A DNA stretch of 64,000 nt from Streptomyces sp. P9-A4 (GCF_036634195.1 NZ_JAZIFY010000001.1:806001-870000); one strand, 5' to 3'; numbered from the stretch's first letter, positions 7,165 to 17,004 are shown. Notes: a model not told the origin generated them from the letters alone. Translations and numbers: made by a program.

Positions 7165-7943
7165 GCGACGACCTGACCTGTGAGGGACTGAGGGAGCTCG
7201 ACGCCGAACTGGCGCTGGGTGTGCTCCCGGCGCGGGAGCGTGCCCTCGCGGTCGCGCATCTGGACCACTGCCCCGGGTGCCGGGAGCACATCGCGCGGCT
7301 GACCCCCCTCGGTGACGGCCTGCTGGGGCTGCTGCCCGGCTCGGAGCCGCCGGTGGGCTTCGAGACCCGCGTCACCGCACGCTTCGGGGAGCTGTTCACC
7401 GAGCGGTCCGGCGAGCGGCCCGAGCGCGTGGAGAACTCCGGGCGGCCCGAGCACCACAAGAAGTCCGACCGGCCCGAGCGGTCCCGGACGTCGGCGCGGC
7501 GCCGCCTCCTGCGTCCTCGGCTCGCGGCGGCCGGCGCCGCCCTCGCCATCGCCTGCGGCTTCGGCGGCTGGGCCGTCGGCACCGCCGTGAACGAGCCGCT
7601 GGTGGCCTCCGCCCCCGCGCATCCGGCGCACAGCGGTCTGATGGAGGCGGCCCTGGTCGCCGACGGCCACGAGGTCGGCCGGATCTACGCCCACCCCGGC
7701 ACGCCGGGCTGGGTCTACATGTCCGTCGAGCTGAGCGGACGGGACGGACCGGTCCGCTGCCGCCTCGAACGTACCGACGGCAGCGCGGTTCCCCTCGGCT
7801 CGTTCGCCCTCAAGGGCGGGTACGGCTACTGGGGCGCACCGGCGAACGTGGATCCCTCGGCGCTGTCCGGCGCCCAGCTGCTCGCTCCCGACGGCTCGGT
7901 GCTGGCCACCGCGCACTTCCCGTCGGCCGTGGTCGCCTCGTGA
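7161..7943 (+). CDS. Membrane anti-sigma factor with zinc-binding motif
   Basis: A 260-residue protein that should bind and inhibit the ECF sigma encoded just upstream. Near residue 34 HLDHCPGCREHI fits the H-x3-C-x2-C anti-sigma zinc motif. A charged, repetitive linker (RPERVENSGRPEHHKKSDRPERS) leads to one membrane segment (about residues 120-140, AAAGAALAIACGFGGWAVGTAV). The extracellular part resembles the RskA-type C-terminal domain (GWVYMSVELSGRDGPVRC onward). The 4-bp overlap with the sigma gene implies coupled synthesis. The signal it senses is unknown. Confidence 0.87.
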   Translation: MSDDLTCEGLRELDAELALGVLPARERALAVAHLDHCPGCREHIARLTPLGDGLLGLLPGSEPPVGFETRVTARFGELFTERSGERPERVENSGRPEHHKKSDRPERSRTSARRRLLRPRLAAAGAALAIACGFGGWAVGTAVNEPLVASAPAHPAHSGLMEAALVADGHEVGRIYAHPGTPGWVYMSVELSGRDGPVRCRLERTDGSAVPLGSFALKGGYGYWGAPANVDPSALSGAQLLAPDGSVLATAHFPSAVVAS

Positions 7944-7997
7944 CGGGCGGTCCCGCCGCGCACCTCGCCCAACCCGGGCGGGTTTCCCGGACATGGC

Positions 7998-9020
7998 CTA
8001 GCCCTTGGGGGCGAGTACCACCCAGATCTGTCCCGGTGCGAAGGCGAGCGGCTTGTTGGCCGGGGTGGTGAACGTGGTGCCGGACGCCGCCGTGGGCCGG
8101 GACCAGTGGGCCTCGTACGACCGCCCGTCCCGCAGCACCTGCGCCGTACCGCTGCCGACGCTCTCGGTGTACGGGGAGACGTTGCCGAGGAAGTCGTGGA
8201 AGCGCGAGGGGTGGATCTTCACGTGCTGGACGACGACGGTCGTCGGCTTGAGCGGTCCCGCGTCGGTGGTGCGGGCCGCCCGCCCGTCCATCGCGACCCG
8301 CCAGTCCTTCTCCGCCGCGTTCCAGGTGAAGGTGTAGCGGGCGGCGGGGTAGCGCACGGTGCGCTCGCGGACCGGGGTGCCGCCCTCGGCGGCGGGCCCG
8401 AAGCGGAAGCCGATGTCCTGGGAGAGGCCTGCGTCCGGGGCCGCGGCCAGGGCGCGGCCGGGCAGCAGGTACAGGTTGTGGGGGGCCGGACGCGCGGCGC
8501 TGCGGACGAACGCCCGGGGGGCGTCCTCCTGTGGCAGCGGGTACAGCGGGGCGGCCTTGAGCAGGGGTTTCAGTGCGGTCTGGGAGCCGGAGTAGGCGAG
8601 CGCCGGGGTGCCGAACTGGGCGAGGAGTTCGATGTCGGACTCGCGGGCGCTGCGGACGGGGCCGGTCCGGTCGGGGAGACGGGAGGAGTAGACGGCGAGG
8701 AGCCTGGTCACCCCTCCCTCGACCTGTTCGACATAGACGAGGTCGGCCGAGCCGAGGCCGGTGTGGGGGCGGGCCGCGGCCACGTTGTCGATCTTGACGG
8801 CGAGGACGGGGGCGGGTTTCGCCGGGAGCCCGGTGAAGGGCGAGCGTCCGGTGGGGGCCGGGGTGGTGGGTGCGGGGCTCGTGGTGGCGGGCGTGGGTGT
8901 GGGGGACGGTTCCGGCGTGCCCGGGTGGGAGCAGCCGTACAGCCCGGCCGCCGTCAGCGCGCACAGAAGCGCGGTGAGGACACGGCCGGGGCGCCTGGTA
9001 CCACGCTGGTCGTCCGTCAT
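7998..9020 (-). CDS. DUF3048-family lipoprotein
   Basis: A 340-residue secreted protein. Its signal peptide has a lipobox (AAGLYGC, about residue 30), followed by a 35-residue Pro/Thr/Ser linker. The two DUF3048 halves follow, with the N-terminal marker VLAVKIDNVAAARPHTGLGSAD and the later VRSARESDIELLAQFG. The family is of unknown function (YerB-like) and is anchored outside the membrane. It converges on the anti-sigma gene and is divergent from plsC. Length and domain order are normal. Confidence 0.88.
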   Translation of the reverse strand: MTDDQRGTRRPGRVLTALLCALTAAGLYGCSHPGTPEPSPTPTPATTSPAPTTPAPTGRSPFTGLPAKPAPVLAVKIDNVAAARPHTGLGSADLVYVEQVEGGVTRLLAVYSSRLPDRTGPVRSARESDIELLAQFGTPALAYSGSQTALKPLLKAAPLYPLPQEDAPRAFVRSAARPAPHNLYLLPGRALAAAPDAGLSQDIGFRFGPAAEGGTPVRERTVRYPAARYTFTWNAAEKDWRVAMDGRAARTTDAGPLKPTTVVVQHVKIHPSRFHDFLGNVSPYTESVGSGTAQVLRDGRSYEAHWSRPTAASGTTFTTPANKPLAFAPGQIWVVLAPKG

Positions 9021-9098
9021 GGTGACGCTCCCCCACCAGTGGACCACGAGCCCCCGCGCCGATACAACGGGTGGAAGGACGACGAACGGGGGTCGCGG

Positions 9099-9818
9099 GT
9101 GTTCTACCACCTGATGAAGTACGTACTGCTCGGACCGCTCCTGAGACTGCTCTTCCGGCCCCGGATCGAGGGGCTCGAACACATCCCGGAGGAGGGTGCG
9201 GCGATCGTCGCGGGCAACCACCTCTCCTTCTCGGACCACTTCCTGATGCCGGTGGTGCTCGAACGGCGGATCACCTTCCTGGCGAAGCAGGAGTACTTCA
9301 CGGGGCCGGGGATCAAGGGGCGGCTGACGGCCGCGTTCTTCCGGGCCGCCGGCCAGATCCCGGTGGACCGGTCGGGGAAGGAGGCCGGGCGGGCCGCGAT
9401 CCGCGAGGGGCTCGGGGTGCTGGACCGGGGGGAGCTGCTCGGCATCTACCCGGAGGGGACGCGTTCGCACGACGGACGGCTGTACAAGGGCAAGGTGGGG
9501 GTGGCGGTGATGGCGCTGACGGCGGGGGTGCCGGTGGTGCCCTGCGCGATGGTGGGGACCTTCGAGATCCAGCCGCCGGGGAAGGTCGTGCCGAGGATCC
9601 GCCGGGTCACCATCCGGTTCGGGGAGCCACTGGACTTCTCCCGGTTCAGGGGTTCGGCCGGTGAGAGGGCGGTGGTCCGCGCGGTGACGGACGAGATCAT
9701 GTACGAGATCCTGCGGTTGTCCGGGCAGGAGTACGTGGACGAGTACGCGGCGGTGGTGAAGGCCGCGGCGGAGGAGAACGAGGGCCCGGCGCGAAAGTTC
9801 CCCCGCGGGGAACGCTGA
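9099..9818 (+). CDS. 1-acyl-sn-glycerol-3-phosphate acyltransferase (PlsC family)
   Basis: Adds the second acyl chain to lysophosphatidate, or a related acceptor, at the membrane. The 239-residue protein has the catalytic NHLSFSDHF (an NHxxxxDH variant of HxxxxD, about residue 45). It also has IPVDRSG, YPEGTRSHDGRLYKGKVG (the EGTR acceptor motif, about residue 125) and VVPCAMVGT. GTG 9099 follows GGGGG with 6-nt spacing and gives the N-terminus usual in Streptomyces relatives; ATG 9114 is the alternative. The tail after residue 210 is acidic and not conserved-looking. Confidence 0.9.
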   Translation: MFYHLMKYVLLGPLLRLLFRPRIEGLEHIPEEGAAIVAGNHLSFSDHFLMPVVLERRITFLAKQEYFTGPGIKGRLTAAFFRAAGQIPVDRSGKEAGRAAIREGLGVLDRGELLGIYPEGTRSHDGRLYKGKVGVAVMALTAGVPVVPCAMVGTFEIQPPGKVVPRIRRVTIRFGEPLDFSRFRGSAGERAVVRAVTDEIMYEILRLSGQEYVDEYAAVVKAAAEENEGPARKFPRGER

Positions 9819-9882
9819 GGGCGGATCCGCGCTTGGCGCAATGCCCTGGGCCGCCGTCCCCGCCGCCCTTAGCCTCGCGTCC

Positions 9883-10917
9883 ATGACCAAGGGAAACGCG
9901 TTCGTGCTGGGCGGATCGGGACAGGTGGGGCGGGCGGCCGTGCGGGCGCTCGTCGCGGACGGCTGGGAGGTGACGGCCGCCTCGCGGGGCGGCGGCAGGG
10001 ACGGCGGCTGGCCGGACGAGGTCCGGTCGGTCCGGCTCGACCGGGACGAGGAGGGCGCGTTGGCCTCGGCGCTCGGCGGGGGCACCGACGTCCTGGTGGA
10101 CATGGTGGCGTACGACGCCGGGCACGCCGCCCAGTTGACCGGGCTCGCGGACCGGATCGGTTCGGCGGTGGTGATCTCCAGCGGGGCGGTGTACGAGGAC
10201 GAGCGGGGGCGCAGTTTCGACACCCAGGACCGGCCGGACGGCTTCCCGCGCTATCCGGTGCCGATCCCGGAGTCCCTGGCGACGGTGGCACCGGGCGGGA
10301 GCACGTACGGCACCCGGAAGGTCGCCTTGGAGCGGGCGCTGACGGCGGCCGGGGAGCTGCTGCCGACGACGCTGCTGCGGGCGGGCGCGATCCACGGTCC
10401 GCACTGCCGGTCGCCGCGCGAGCTGTTCTTCGTGAAGCGGTCGCTCGACCGGCGCCCGGTGCGGGTGCTGGCCTACGGCGGTCTGTCGCGGTTCCATCCG
10501 GCGCACGTGGAGAATCTGGCCGAGCTGATCCGGCTGGCGGCTGCGAAGCCGGGCACGCGGGTGCTGAACGCCGCCGACCCGGAGGCGCCCACGGTCGCGG
10601 AGATCGCGGCGGCGGTGGACGCGGTCGTGGGGGTGGAGAGCGAGACGGTGCTCGTGGACGGGCCGCCGCCGGTGGGCATCGTGGGTCAGACGCCGTGGGG
10701 CCTGGACGCGCCGATCGTGTACGACATGACCGCGGCGGAGCGGGAGTTGGGCTACCGGCCGGTGGTGGGGTACGCGGAGTCGTTGCCGGCGACGGTGGAG
10801 TGGCTGGCGGAGCGGCTGGCGGGCCGGGAGTGGCTGGAGGCGTTCCCGAACCTGGCCAAGTACGGGCAGGACTGGTTCGACTACGCGGCCGAGGACGCCT
10901 GGCTGGCCTCGCGGTGA
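9883..10917 (+). CDS. NAD-dependent epimerase/dehydratase family protein
   Basis: A 344-residue extended short-chain dehydrogenase with the Rossmann motif VLGGSGQVGRAAVRAL near the N-terminus. The active-site order is conserved: Ser-Ser in VVISSGAVYED and Tyr-x3-Lys in YGTRKVALERAL (about residue 145). The C-terminal half (RFHPAHVENLAELI, VLNAADPEAPTVAEIA) is typical of NmrA/epimerase-like members whose substrates are not known. ATG 9883 lacks a strong ribosome binding site. It reads alone into a bidirectional terminator. Confidence 0.83.
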   Translation: MTKGNAFVLGGSGQVGRAAVRALVADGWEVTAASRGGGRDGGWPDEVRSVRLDRDEEGALASALGGGTDVLVDMVAYDAGHAAQLTGLADRIGSAVVISSGAVYEDERGRSFDTQDRPDGFPRYPVPIPESLATVAPGGSTYGTRKVALERALTAAGELLPTTLLRAGAIHGPHCRSPRELFFVKRSLDRRPVRVLAYGGLSRFHPAHVENLAELIRLAAAKPGTRVLNAADPEAPTVAEIAAAVDAVVGVESETVLVDGPPPVGIVGQTPWGLDAPIVYDMTAAERELGYRPVVGYAESLPATVEWLAERLAGREWLEAFPNLAKYGQDWFDYAAEDAWLASR

Positions 10918-10924
10918 GACGGCG

Positions 10925-10961
10925 GAGAGGGGCGGGGCCGTCGGACGGCCCCGCCCCTCTC
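10925..10961. terminator. Bidirectional hairpin terminator
   Basis: Two perfect 18-bp arms (10925-10942 and 10944-10961) are separated by one base. The hairpin sits between the convergent epimerase and tripeptidyl aminopeptidase genes and would serve both. Confidence 0.85.
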
Positions 10962-10982
10962 CTCACCCGGTTCCGGGCGGTG

Positions 10983-12563
10983 TTACGGCTGCGGAGTGGC
11001 GTGCGGGGCGCACGTCTGGTCCGTGGCGTCGACCTTGCCGGTCAGCAGGTAGGTCTCGACCTTGGCGTTGAGGCAGGGGTTGACCAGGTTGGTGATGCCG
11101 TGCGAGCCGGCGTCCTTCTCCGTGATCAGTCGCGAGCCCTTGAAACGCTTGTGCAGCTCGACGGCGCCGGCGTACGGGGTGGCGGCGTCACGCTCGGACT
11201 GGGCGATGAGCACCGGCGGCAGGCCCTTGCCGGTCTTCACCTCCGTCGGGCGCTGGCGCGGGGCGGACCAGGTGGCGCAGGGGAGGTTCATCCACGCGTT
11301 GGCCCAGGTCATGAAGGGGTACTGCTCGTGGAGGCGGGTGTTGTCCCGGTCCCACTTCTTCCAGCTGGTCGGCCAGGCGGCGTCGTTGCACTCGACCGCG
11401 GTGTAGACGGCGTTGCCGTTCTCCGAGGCGATGTTGCCGGCCGTGTCGGTGAGGTCGGCCGCGGCGTTGTCGATCAGCGGCTGCGGGTCACCGGCGGCGT
11501 ACGCGCTCCAGGCCTCGGCCACCAGGGCCCAGGTGGAGTCGTAGTACGGGGCGTTCTGGAAGAAGCCGATGAGCTCCGCCGGGCCGACCTTCCCTCCGAG
11601 GGGGGCCTTCTTGGCCGCGGCGCGCAGGGTCACCCACTGCTGCTGGACCTCCGCCAGGGTGTCCCCGAGGTGGTAGGTGGCGTCGTTCTGGGCGACCCAG
11701 GTCATCCAGTCCTTGAGCCGGCCCTCGAAGGCGATGTCCTGGTCGAGGTTGACCTCGTACCAGATCTTCCGCGTCGACGGGTTGACGACGCTGTCGAGGA
11801 CCATGCGGCGGACGTGGCTCGGGAAGAGCGTGCCGTAGACCGCGCCGAGGTAGGTGCCGTAGGAGACGCCGACGAAGTTGAGCTTCCGCTCGCCGAGGGC
11901 GGCGCGGACGACGTCGAGGTCACGGGCGGTGTTGGGGGTGTTCATGAAGGGCAGCAGGTCGCCGCTCTTCTCGGCACAGCCCTTGGCGTAGTCGGCGGCG
12001 AGCTTGCGCTGCGCGAGCTTGTCGGCCTCGCTGTCGGGGACCGGGTCGAGCTTGGGGCCCTTGACGAAGTCGGTCGGGTCGACGCAGGAGATGGGGGCCG
12101 ACTTGCCGACGCCGCGCGGGTCGAAGCCCACGAAGTCGTAGGCCTTGGCGGCGTTCGCCCAGATCGCGTTCTTGGTGGTGACCCGGCGGGGGAAGCGGAG
12201 GCCGGAGCCGCCGGGGCCGCCCGGGTTGTAGAGGAGCGCGCCCTGGCGCTCGGCGGGGGTGCCGGTGGCCTTGATGCGGTCGACGGCGATCTTGATCTTC
12301 TTGCCGTTGGGCTTCGCGTAGTCGACGGGAACGCTGACCCAGCCGCACTGGATCGGCTTCTCGAGGCCCCAGTCGGCCGGGCAGTCCTGCCAGTCGATGC
12401 CCGTCTGGGCGGCGCGGGCGGCGGCGACGGCGACGCCGATCGACTCCGCGTCGCGCAGGTGGCGGTTGCTGTCGGCGTTCGCCGCCGGGGCGGCGAGTGC
12501 GCCCACGACGAGCGTGCCCGCTATCAGAGTGCCGGCCGAGCCGAGCACCGCTGTGCGTCTCAC
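10983..12563 (-). CDS. tap: Secreted tripeptidyl aminopeptidase (alpha/beta hydrolase)
   Basis: An extracellular serine peptidase that removes tripeptides from protein N-termini, like Streptomyces Tap/Slp proteins. The 526-residue precursor has a Sec signal peptide (GTLIAGTLVVGALAAPAANA). The oxyanion region is NPGGPGGSG, the nucleophile is in GVSYGTYLG (about residue 235), the acid is in AQSERDAATPY, and the His is in AGSHGI. PF08386 (TAP-like C-terminal domain) covers the last 100 residues, with Cys pairs that probably form disulphides. The start is GTG 12563, preceded by GGGGGAGGACAT. Confidence 0.92.
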   Translation of the reverse strand: MRRTAVLGSAGTLIAGTLVVGALAAPAANADSNRHLRDAESIGVAVAAARAAQTGIDWQDCPADWGLEKPIQCGWVSVPVDYAKPNGKKIKIAVDRIKATGTPAERQGALLYNPGGPGGSGLRFPRRVTTKNAIWANAAKAYDFVGFDPRGVGKSAPISCVDPTDFVKGPKLDPVPDSEADKLAQRKLAADYAKGCAEKSGDLLPFMNTPNTARDLDVVRAALGERKLNFVGVSYGTYLGAVYGTLFPSHVRRMVLDSVVNPSTRKIWYEVNLDQDIAFEGRLKDWMTWVAQNDATYHLGDTLAEVQQQWVTLRAAAKKAPLGGKVGPAELIGFFQNAPYYDSTWALVAEAWSAYAAGDPQPLIDNAAADLTDTAGNIASENGNAVYTAVECNDAAWPTSWKKWDRDNTRLHEQYPFMTWANAWMNLPCATWSAPRQRPTEVKTGKGLPPVLIAQSERDAATPYAGAVELHKRFKGSRLITEKDAGSHGITNLVNPCLNAKVETYLLTGKVDATDQTCAPHATPQP

Positions 12564-12656
12564 ATGTCCTCCCCCAGTGGGCGCCGCCCCCGTGGCAGCG
12601 CCGCGTGTTGGTTGTCGGGGGATCCTTTCGTCCCGGGGGCTCCCGATGAAAGAGCG

Positions 12657-12666
12657 AACACGTGTT
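12657..12666. promoter_or_regulatory. 10-bp palindrome in the tap upstream region
   Basis: AACACGTGTT is a perfect palindrome in the 175-bp space between the tap start and the ureD end. It lies about 95 bp upstream of the tap start, on the side expected for an activator or repressor site. No regulator is adjacent. Confidence 0.3.
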
Positions 12667-12738
12667 TCTTTGCCGAACCAATAACCGGTGAACGGTGTAC
12701 CGCTGAGCGGTGACCTCGCAGAGACCTCTCAGGAACGG

Positions 12739-13524
12739 TCAGAACGGGGCGAGTTCGGACAGAATCCTGTCGAGCAGGCGCCGCAGCGTGAGCGCGTCCG
12801 GCGCGACCGCGGTGGCGAGGGCGGCGGGCCCGGCCAGCGGGGTGACGGCGGCGTTCTCCCCGAACAGCGCGGCCCGTACCGGCTTCTCGGCGAACGCCGG
12901 GTCGACGACCAGGAGCTGACCGGTGGCCCGGTGGCCTCCGAGCACCGCGCCGCCGTCCCAGCCGCCGGGGGCGCCGGGGCCGAAGGCCAGTTCCTGGTCG
13001 AGCAGGGGCCGTCCGGCCCTGCGCACGGTGAGCCGGGTGACGAGGGTGCCGGGCGGTTCGCCGTGGCGGCCGAGGATCTGCTCCTCACGGAGGACCAGCC
13101 GCGCGGTGGGCGCGAGCTCGACGACGGTCCGCATCCGCAGGTCCGACCCCCGGACCGAGACCAGCTGTTCCGGCAGCCAGCGGAGCACGGCCCCGTCGCC
13201 GACGGTGATCCGCAGGTCGTACGCGGCGGGCTCGGCGCTCCGGCCCGGCAGGGCGAGGGTGGCGGCGGCGGAGTCGACCAGGAGCCGGGCCCCGTCCCTT
13301 ACCTCGGTCTCGATCGCGAGCCGGTCACCGCCGAGCGGGGCGCTCATCGCCCCGACGACGGTGACCCGGGTGTACGGACCGGAGGCCTCCGCGTGCGGCC
13401 CGGCGGCACCCGTGTGCGGGCCGGCCGCCCGGGTGCGGCGCAGGGCGAGCGGGCCGTCGCTGACCAGGAGCGGCAGCCCTCCGTCCGCGTCGGCGGCGAT
13501 CCGGGCCGTGGCGCGCAGGCTCAC
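12739..13524 (-). CDS. ureD: Urease accessory protein UreD
   Basis: Scaffold that binds apo-urease and, with UreF and UreG, delivers nickel to the active site. The 261-residue protein has UreD features: an early beta-rich part ([28 protein letters not shown]), the central [14 protein letters not shown], and the [14 protein letters not shown] region. The start is GTG 13524, overlapping the ureG stop by 4 bp (GTGA). It is the last gene of the operon. A repetitive [20 protein letters not shown] insert near residue 35 is unusual. Confidence 0.92.
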   Translation of the reverse strand: MSLRATARIAADADGGLPLLVSDGPLALRRTRAAGPHTGAAGPHAEASGPYTRVTVVGAMSAPLGGDRLAIETEVRDGARLLVDSAAATLALPGRSAEPAAYDLRITVGDGAVLRWLPEQLVSVRGSDLRMRTVVELAPTARLVLREEQILGRHGEPPGTLVTRLTVRRAGRPLLDQELAFGPGAPGGWDGGAVLGGHRATGQLLVVDPAFAEKPVRAALFGENAAVTPLAGPAALATAVAPDALTLRRLLDRILSELAPF

Positions 13525-14198
13525 GCGGTCCAGGCCACGAGCCGGGCGCGGACCCAGTCGGCGACGGGCGCGACGCCGTTCTCGGCGCGCAGCGAGGTGA
13601 AGGCGACGGGCAGTTCGCCGCGCTGCGCCTCGGCGTCGCGCGCCATCCGCTCCAGGTCGGAGCCCACATAGGGGGCGAGGTCGGTCTTGTTGACGACGAG
13701 GAGGTCGGCGGTGGTGACGCCGGGGCCGCCCTTGCGCGGGATGTCGTCGCCGCCGGCCACGTCGATGACGAAGATCTGGGCGTCGACGAGCCCCTTGGAG
13801 AAGGTGGCGGTGAGGTTGTCGCCGCCGGACTCGACAAGGATGAGGTCGAGCGGCCCGACCGCCTCCTCCAGTTCCTCGACGGCTTCGAGGTTGGCGGAGA
13901 TGTCGTCGCGGATGGCGGTGTGGGGGCAGGCGCCGGTCTCGACGGCCTGGATGCGCTCGGGCGGCAGGACGGCGTTGCGGAGCAGGAACTCGGCGTCCTC
14001 CCGGGTGTAGATGTCGTTGGTGACGACGGCGAGCGAGAGGGTGTCGCGCAGGACCCGGCAGAGGGCGGCGACGGTGGCCGTCTTGCCCGAGCCGACCGGC
14101 CCGCCGAGCCCGATGCGCAGGGCGCGGCGGGTGCCGTCGGGACGGTGGGCGTCGGCGGAGACGGCGCCGTGGTGGTCGTGGGAGTGGTCGAGGTGCAT
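13521..14198 (-). CDS. ureG: Urease accessory GTPase UreG
   Basis: GTP hydrolysis by UreG drives nickel insertion into urease. The 225-residue protein has a P-loop GPVGSGKT (about residue 33), [14 protein letters not shown], the nickel-binding CPH in [25 protein letters not shown] and NKTDLAP. The first ten residues ([11 protein letters not shown]) are His-rich. Such an extension can store nickel and matters here because the operon has no ureE. It lies 85 bp after ureF and overlaps ureD by 4 bp. Confidence 0.95.
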   Translation of the reverse strand: MHLDHSHDHHGAVSADAHRPDGTRRALRIGLGGPVGSGKTATVAALCRVLRDTLSLAVVTNDIYTREDAEFLLRNAVLPPERIQAVETGACPHTAIRDDISANLEAVEELEEAVGPLDLILVESGGDNLTATFSKGLVDAQIFVIDVAGGDDIPRKGGPGVTTADLLVVNKTDLAPYVGSDLERMARDAEAQRGELPVAFTSLRAENGVAPVADWVRARLVAWTA

Positions 14199-14283
14199 GG
14201 GGCGGCTCCAGCGGTTCTCAGGAGTGATGCTCGGAAGTCGTACTCAGGAGCGGGTGCTCAGGAGCGAGGCTCACCAGTGGTGC

Positions 14284-14949
14284 TCAGGTCGCGAAGAGGC
14301 GGACGGGCCAGGCCGCGTGCTGCTCGGCGGTGATGTCGAGAAGGGGCGCCGAGGCGGCGGGCAGGGCGTCGATGCCCTGCCGGGCGGCGGCGGCCGCCTC
14401 CTCCGCGACCAGGTCCATGGCGGGGGCGAGCCGGGCGAGCACGGCGGTGGCCTGGAAGGGGTCCAGGCCCAGCAGCCGGACCGTGGCGGTGGCGGGGCCG
14501 CTGACCGTCTCGTACGCGACACAGTGTGCGGCGTCCTCGGGGCCGAGCCCGGCGGAGCGGGCGGCGAGCCCGAGGACGACGGGCTGGTGGGCGCCGCGCG
14601 GGAACGCGGCGGCGAGCGCGTCGAGTTCGGGTCCCGGCCAGGTGGCGCGGGCCGCCCGCATCATCTGCCGGCCCAGCCTGCGGGCGGCGGCGCGCAGGGC
14701 GGGTGAGGGGGTGCGGGCGTCGGCGGCGGCGTCGAGCGCGTACGGGTCGTGGCCGAGCGCCGCGGCGGCGGCGAGGGCCGCCGCGGTGAGACCGCTGGTG
14801 TGCAGCCTGCCGCGGCAGAAGGCGGCGAGGCTCGCGGCGTCCGTGATCCGGCCCGCCTTGACGGCGGCCTCGGCCCCGCCGGAGTGGGCGTGCCCGCCGG
14901 CGGGGAAACGCCCGTCGGCGAGCACGAGGAGGGCGGCGCGACTCGTCAT
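14284..14949 (-). CDS. ureF: Urease accessory protein UreF
   Basis: Partner of UreD and UreG in nickel delivery. The 221-residue, mostly helical protein begins LLVLADGRFPAGGHAHSGGAEAAV, the UreF N-terminal signature, and has GPATATVRLLGLDPFQA in the C-terminal third. ATG 14949 overlaps the ureC stop by 1 bp (ATGA), so translation is coupled. The 85-bp gap to ureG holds small direct repeats of TCAGGAGCG-like sequence that carry the ureG ribosome binding site. Confidence 0.93.
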   Translation of the reverse strand: MTSRAALLVLADGRFPAGGHAHSGGAEAAVKAGRITDAASLAAFCRGRLHTSGLTAAALAAAAALGHDPYALDAAADARTPSPALRAAARRLGRQMMRAARATWPGPELDALAAAFPRGAHQPVVLGLAARSAGLGPEDAAHCVAYETVSGPATATVRLLGLDPFQATAVLARLAPAMDLVAEEAAAAARQGIDALPAASAPLLDITAEQHAAWPVRLFAT

Positions 14950-16670
14950 CAGAAGAGGAAGTAGCGCTGGGCCATGGGCAGTTCGGCGGCGGGCGCCGGT
15001 TCGACCGCCTCGCCGTCGATGGTCACCGTGAAGGTGTCGGCGTCGACCTCGACCCGGGGCAGCGCGTCGTTCTCCCGCATGTCCGCCTTGGACACCCGTC
15101 GGGTGTTGCCGATCGCCGTGAACTCCTTGTTCACGGCGAGTCGTTGGGCGATGTCGTCCTCGATCGCCGCCTGGGCGACGAAGTTGACCGAACCGGCCGC
15201 CGCGGCCTTGCCGAGCGCGCCGAACATGGGGCGGGGCAGCACCGGCTGGGGGGTGGGGATGGAGGCGTTGGCATCGCCCATCTGCGCGTACGCGATCTGT
15301 CCGCCCTTGAGGACGACGAGCGGCTTGACCCCGAAGAAGGCGGGCTCCCACAGGACCAGGTCGGCGAGCTTGCCGGGCTCGACGGAGCCGATGAGGTGGC
15401 CCATGCCCTGGGCGACGGCCGGGTTGATCGTGTACTTGGCGACGTAGCGACGCGCCCGGTGGTTGTCGGCACGGCCGTCGCCGGGCAGGGCGCCGCGCCG
15501 CTTCTTCATGACGTGGGCGGTCTGCCAGGTGCGCATGATCACCTCGCCGATCCGGCCCATGGCCTGGGCGTCGGAGGAGATGATCGAGATGGCGCCGAGA
15601 TCGTGGAGGACGTCCTCGGCGGCGATCGTGGAGGGCCGGATGCGGGACTCCGCGAAGGCGAAGTCCTCGGGGACGGCCGGGTTGAGGTGGTGGCAGACCA
15701 TCAGCATGTCGAGGTGTTCCTCGATGGTGTTGAGGGTGTGCGGCCGGGTCGGGTTGGTGGAGCTGGGCAGGATGTTCGGCTCGGAGACCACCGTGATGAT
15801 GTCGGGGGCGTGCCCGCCGCCGGCGCCCTCGGTGTGGTACGCGTGGACGGTGCGGCCCGCGATGGCGGCGAGGGTGTCGCCGACGAAGCCCGCCTCGTTC
15901 AGGGTGTCGGTGTGGATGGCGAGCTGGGCGCCCGTCTCCTCGCACACGTCCAGACAGGTGTCGATGACGGCGGGGGTGGCGCCCCAGTCCTCGTGGATCT
16001 TGAATCCGAGGGCTCCGCCGCGCAGCTGGGAGTGCATGGCCTCGCGGGACATCGTGTTGCCCTTGCCGAGCAGGCCGATGTTGACGGGGAAGGTGTCCAG
16101 GGCCTCGAACATCCGGGCCGTGTGCCAGGGGCCGGGGGTGACGGTGGTGGCCTTGGTGCCCTCGGCGGGTCCCGTGCCGCCGCCGACGAGGGTGGTGACG
16201 CCGGTGGCGAGGGCCTGTTCGACGACGGTCGGCGAGATGAAGTGGACGTGGGTGTCGACGGCTCCGGCGGTGACGATCCGGCCGTTGCCGACGATGATCT
16301 CGGTCTCGGGGCCGATCACCAGGTCGGGGTGGACGCCGTCCATGGTGTCGGGGTTGCCGGCCTTGCCGAGGGCGGTGATCCGGCCGTCCCTGATACCGAT
16401 GTCGGCCTTGACGATGCCCCAGTGGTCGATGACCACGACGCCGGTGATCACCGTGTCGGGGGCGCCCTCGGCGCGGGTGGTGCGGGCCTGGCCCATGGAC
16501 TCGCGGATGACCTTGCCGCCGCCGAAGACGGCTTCGTCGCCGGCGCGGCCGGGGCCTCCGCTGCGGTCCTCCTCGATCTCCACGAGGAGGTCGGTGTCGG
16601 CGAGCCGGACGCGGTCGCCGGTGGTGGGGCCGAACAGGTCGGCGTAGACGGCACGGTGGAGGTCAGGCAC
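14949..16670 (-). CDS. ureC: Urease subunit alpha
   Basis: Catalytic subunit that hydrolyses urea to ammonia and carbamate with two nickel ions. The 573-residue protein has all expected ligands: His141 and His143 in VDTHVHF, the carbamylated Lys224 in GFKIHEDWG, His253 in [11 protein letters not shown], His279 in YHTEG, the mobile-flap VCHHLNP (about residues 326-332), and Asp367 in SSDAQAMGR. The GTG start at 16670 overlaps ureB by 8 bp. Length and sequence are complete, so the enzyme should be active. Confidence 0.97.
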   Translation of the reverse strand: MPDLHRAVYADLFGPTTGDRVRLADTDLLVEIEEDRSGGPGRAGDEAVFGGGKVIRESMGQARTTRAEGAPDTVITGVVVIDHWGIVKADIGIRDGRITALGKAGNPDTMDGVHPDLVIGPETEIIVGNGRIVTAGAVDTHVHFISPTVVEQALATGVTTLVGGGTGPAEGTKATTVTPGPWHTARMFEALDTFPVNIGLLGKGNTMSREAMHSQLRGGALGFKIHEDWGATPAVIDTCLDVCEETGAQLAIHTDTLNEAGFVGDTLAAIAGRTVHAYHTEGAGGGHAPDIITVVSEPNILPSSTNPTRPHTLNTIEEHLDMLMVCHHLNPAVPEDFAFAESRIRPSTIAAEDVLHDLGAISIISSDAQAMGRIGEVIMRTWQTAHVMKKRRGALPGDGRADNHRARRYVAKYTINPAVAQGMGHLIGSVEPGKLADLVLWEPAFFGVKPLVVLKGGQIAYAQMGDANASIPTPQPVLPRPMFGALGKAAAAGSVNFVAQAAIEDDIAQRLAVNKEFTAIGNTRRVSKADMRENDALPRVEVDADTFTVTIDGEAVEPAPAAELPMAQRYFLF

Positions 16671-17004
16671 GGTCGCCGTCCTTGTCCTGGGCGGTGGTGT
16701 CGAGGGGTCCGGCGGTCTCGCCGCGCAGGCCGGGCACGATCCGGCGGCCGGCGAGGGGGACGAGCTCGACCTCGACGGGGATGCCGGGCTCGAAGCGGAC
16801 GGCGGTGCCGGCGGCGATGTGCAGCCGCTGCCCGCGCGCGGCGCCCCGGTCGAACTCCAGACCGGGGTTGACCTCGGCGAAGTGGTAGTGGGAGCCGACC
16901 TGGACGGGCCGGTCGGCGGCGTTGAGCACGGTCAGGCGGGTGACGGGGCGTCCCTCGTTGAGGGCGACGGGGCCGTCCGCGTACAGGATCTCTCCGGGGA
17001 TCAT
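16663..17004 (-). CDS. ureB: Urease subunit beta
   Basis: A 113-residue structural subunit of the urease trimer. It has the family start MIPGEI, the central [18 protein letters not shown] (about residues 37-54) and [17 protein letters not shown]. The last 15 residues are charged and overlap the ureC start. It begins 13 bp after the ureA stop. Keeping beta and gamma subunits as separate genes is the usual arrangement outside Helicobacter. Confidence 0.96.
   Translation of the reverse strand: MIPGEILYADGPVALNEGRPVTRLTVLNAADRPVQVGSHYHFAEVNPGLEFDRGAARGQRLHIAAGTAVRFEPGIPVEVELVPLAGRRIVPGLRGETAGPLDTTAQDKDGDRA

Noticed and set aside
10695..12713. 672-codon plus-strand frame opposite the tripeptidyl aminopeptidase
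   Set aside because: Low-complexity Val/Gly/Arg-rich shadow; the minus-strand gene has a signal peptide and catalytic motifs.
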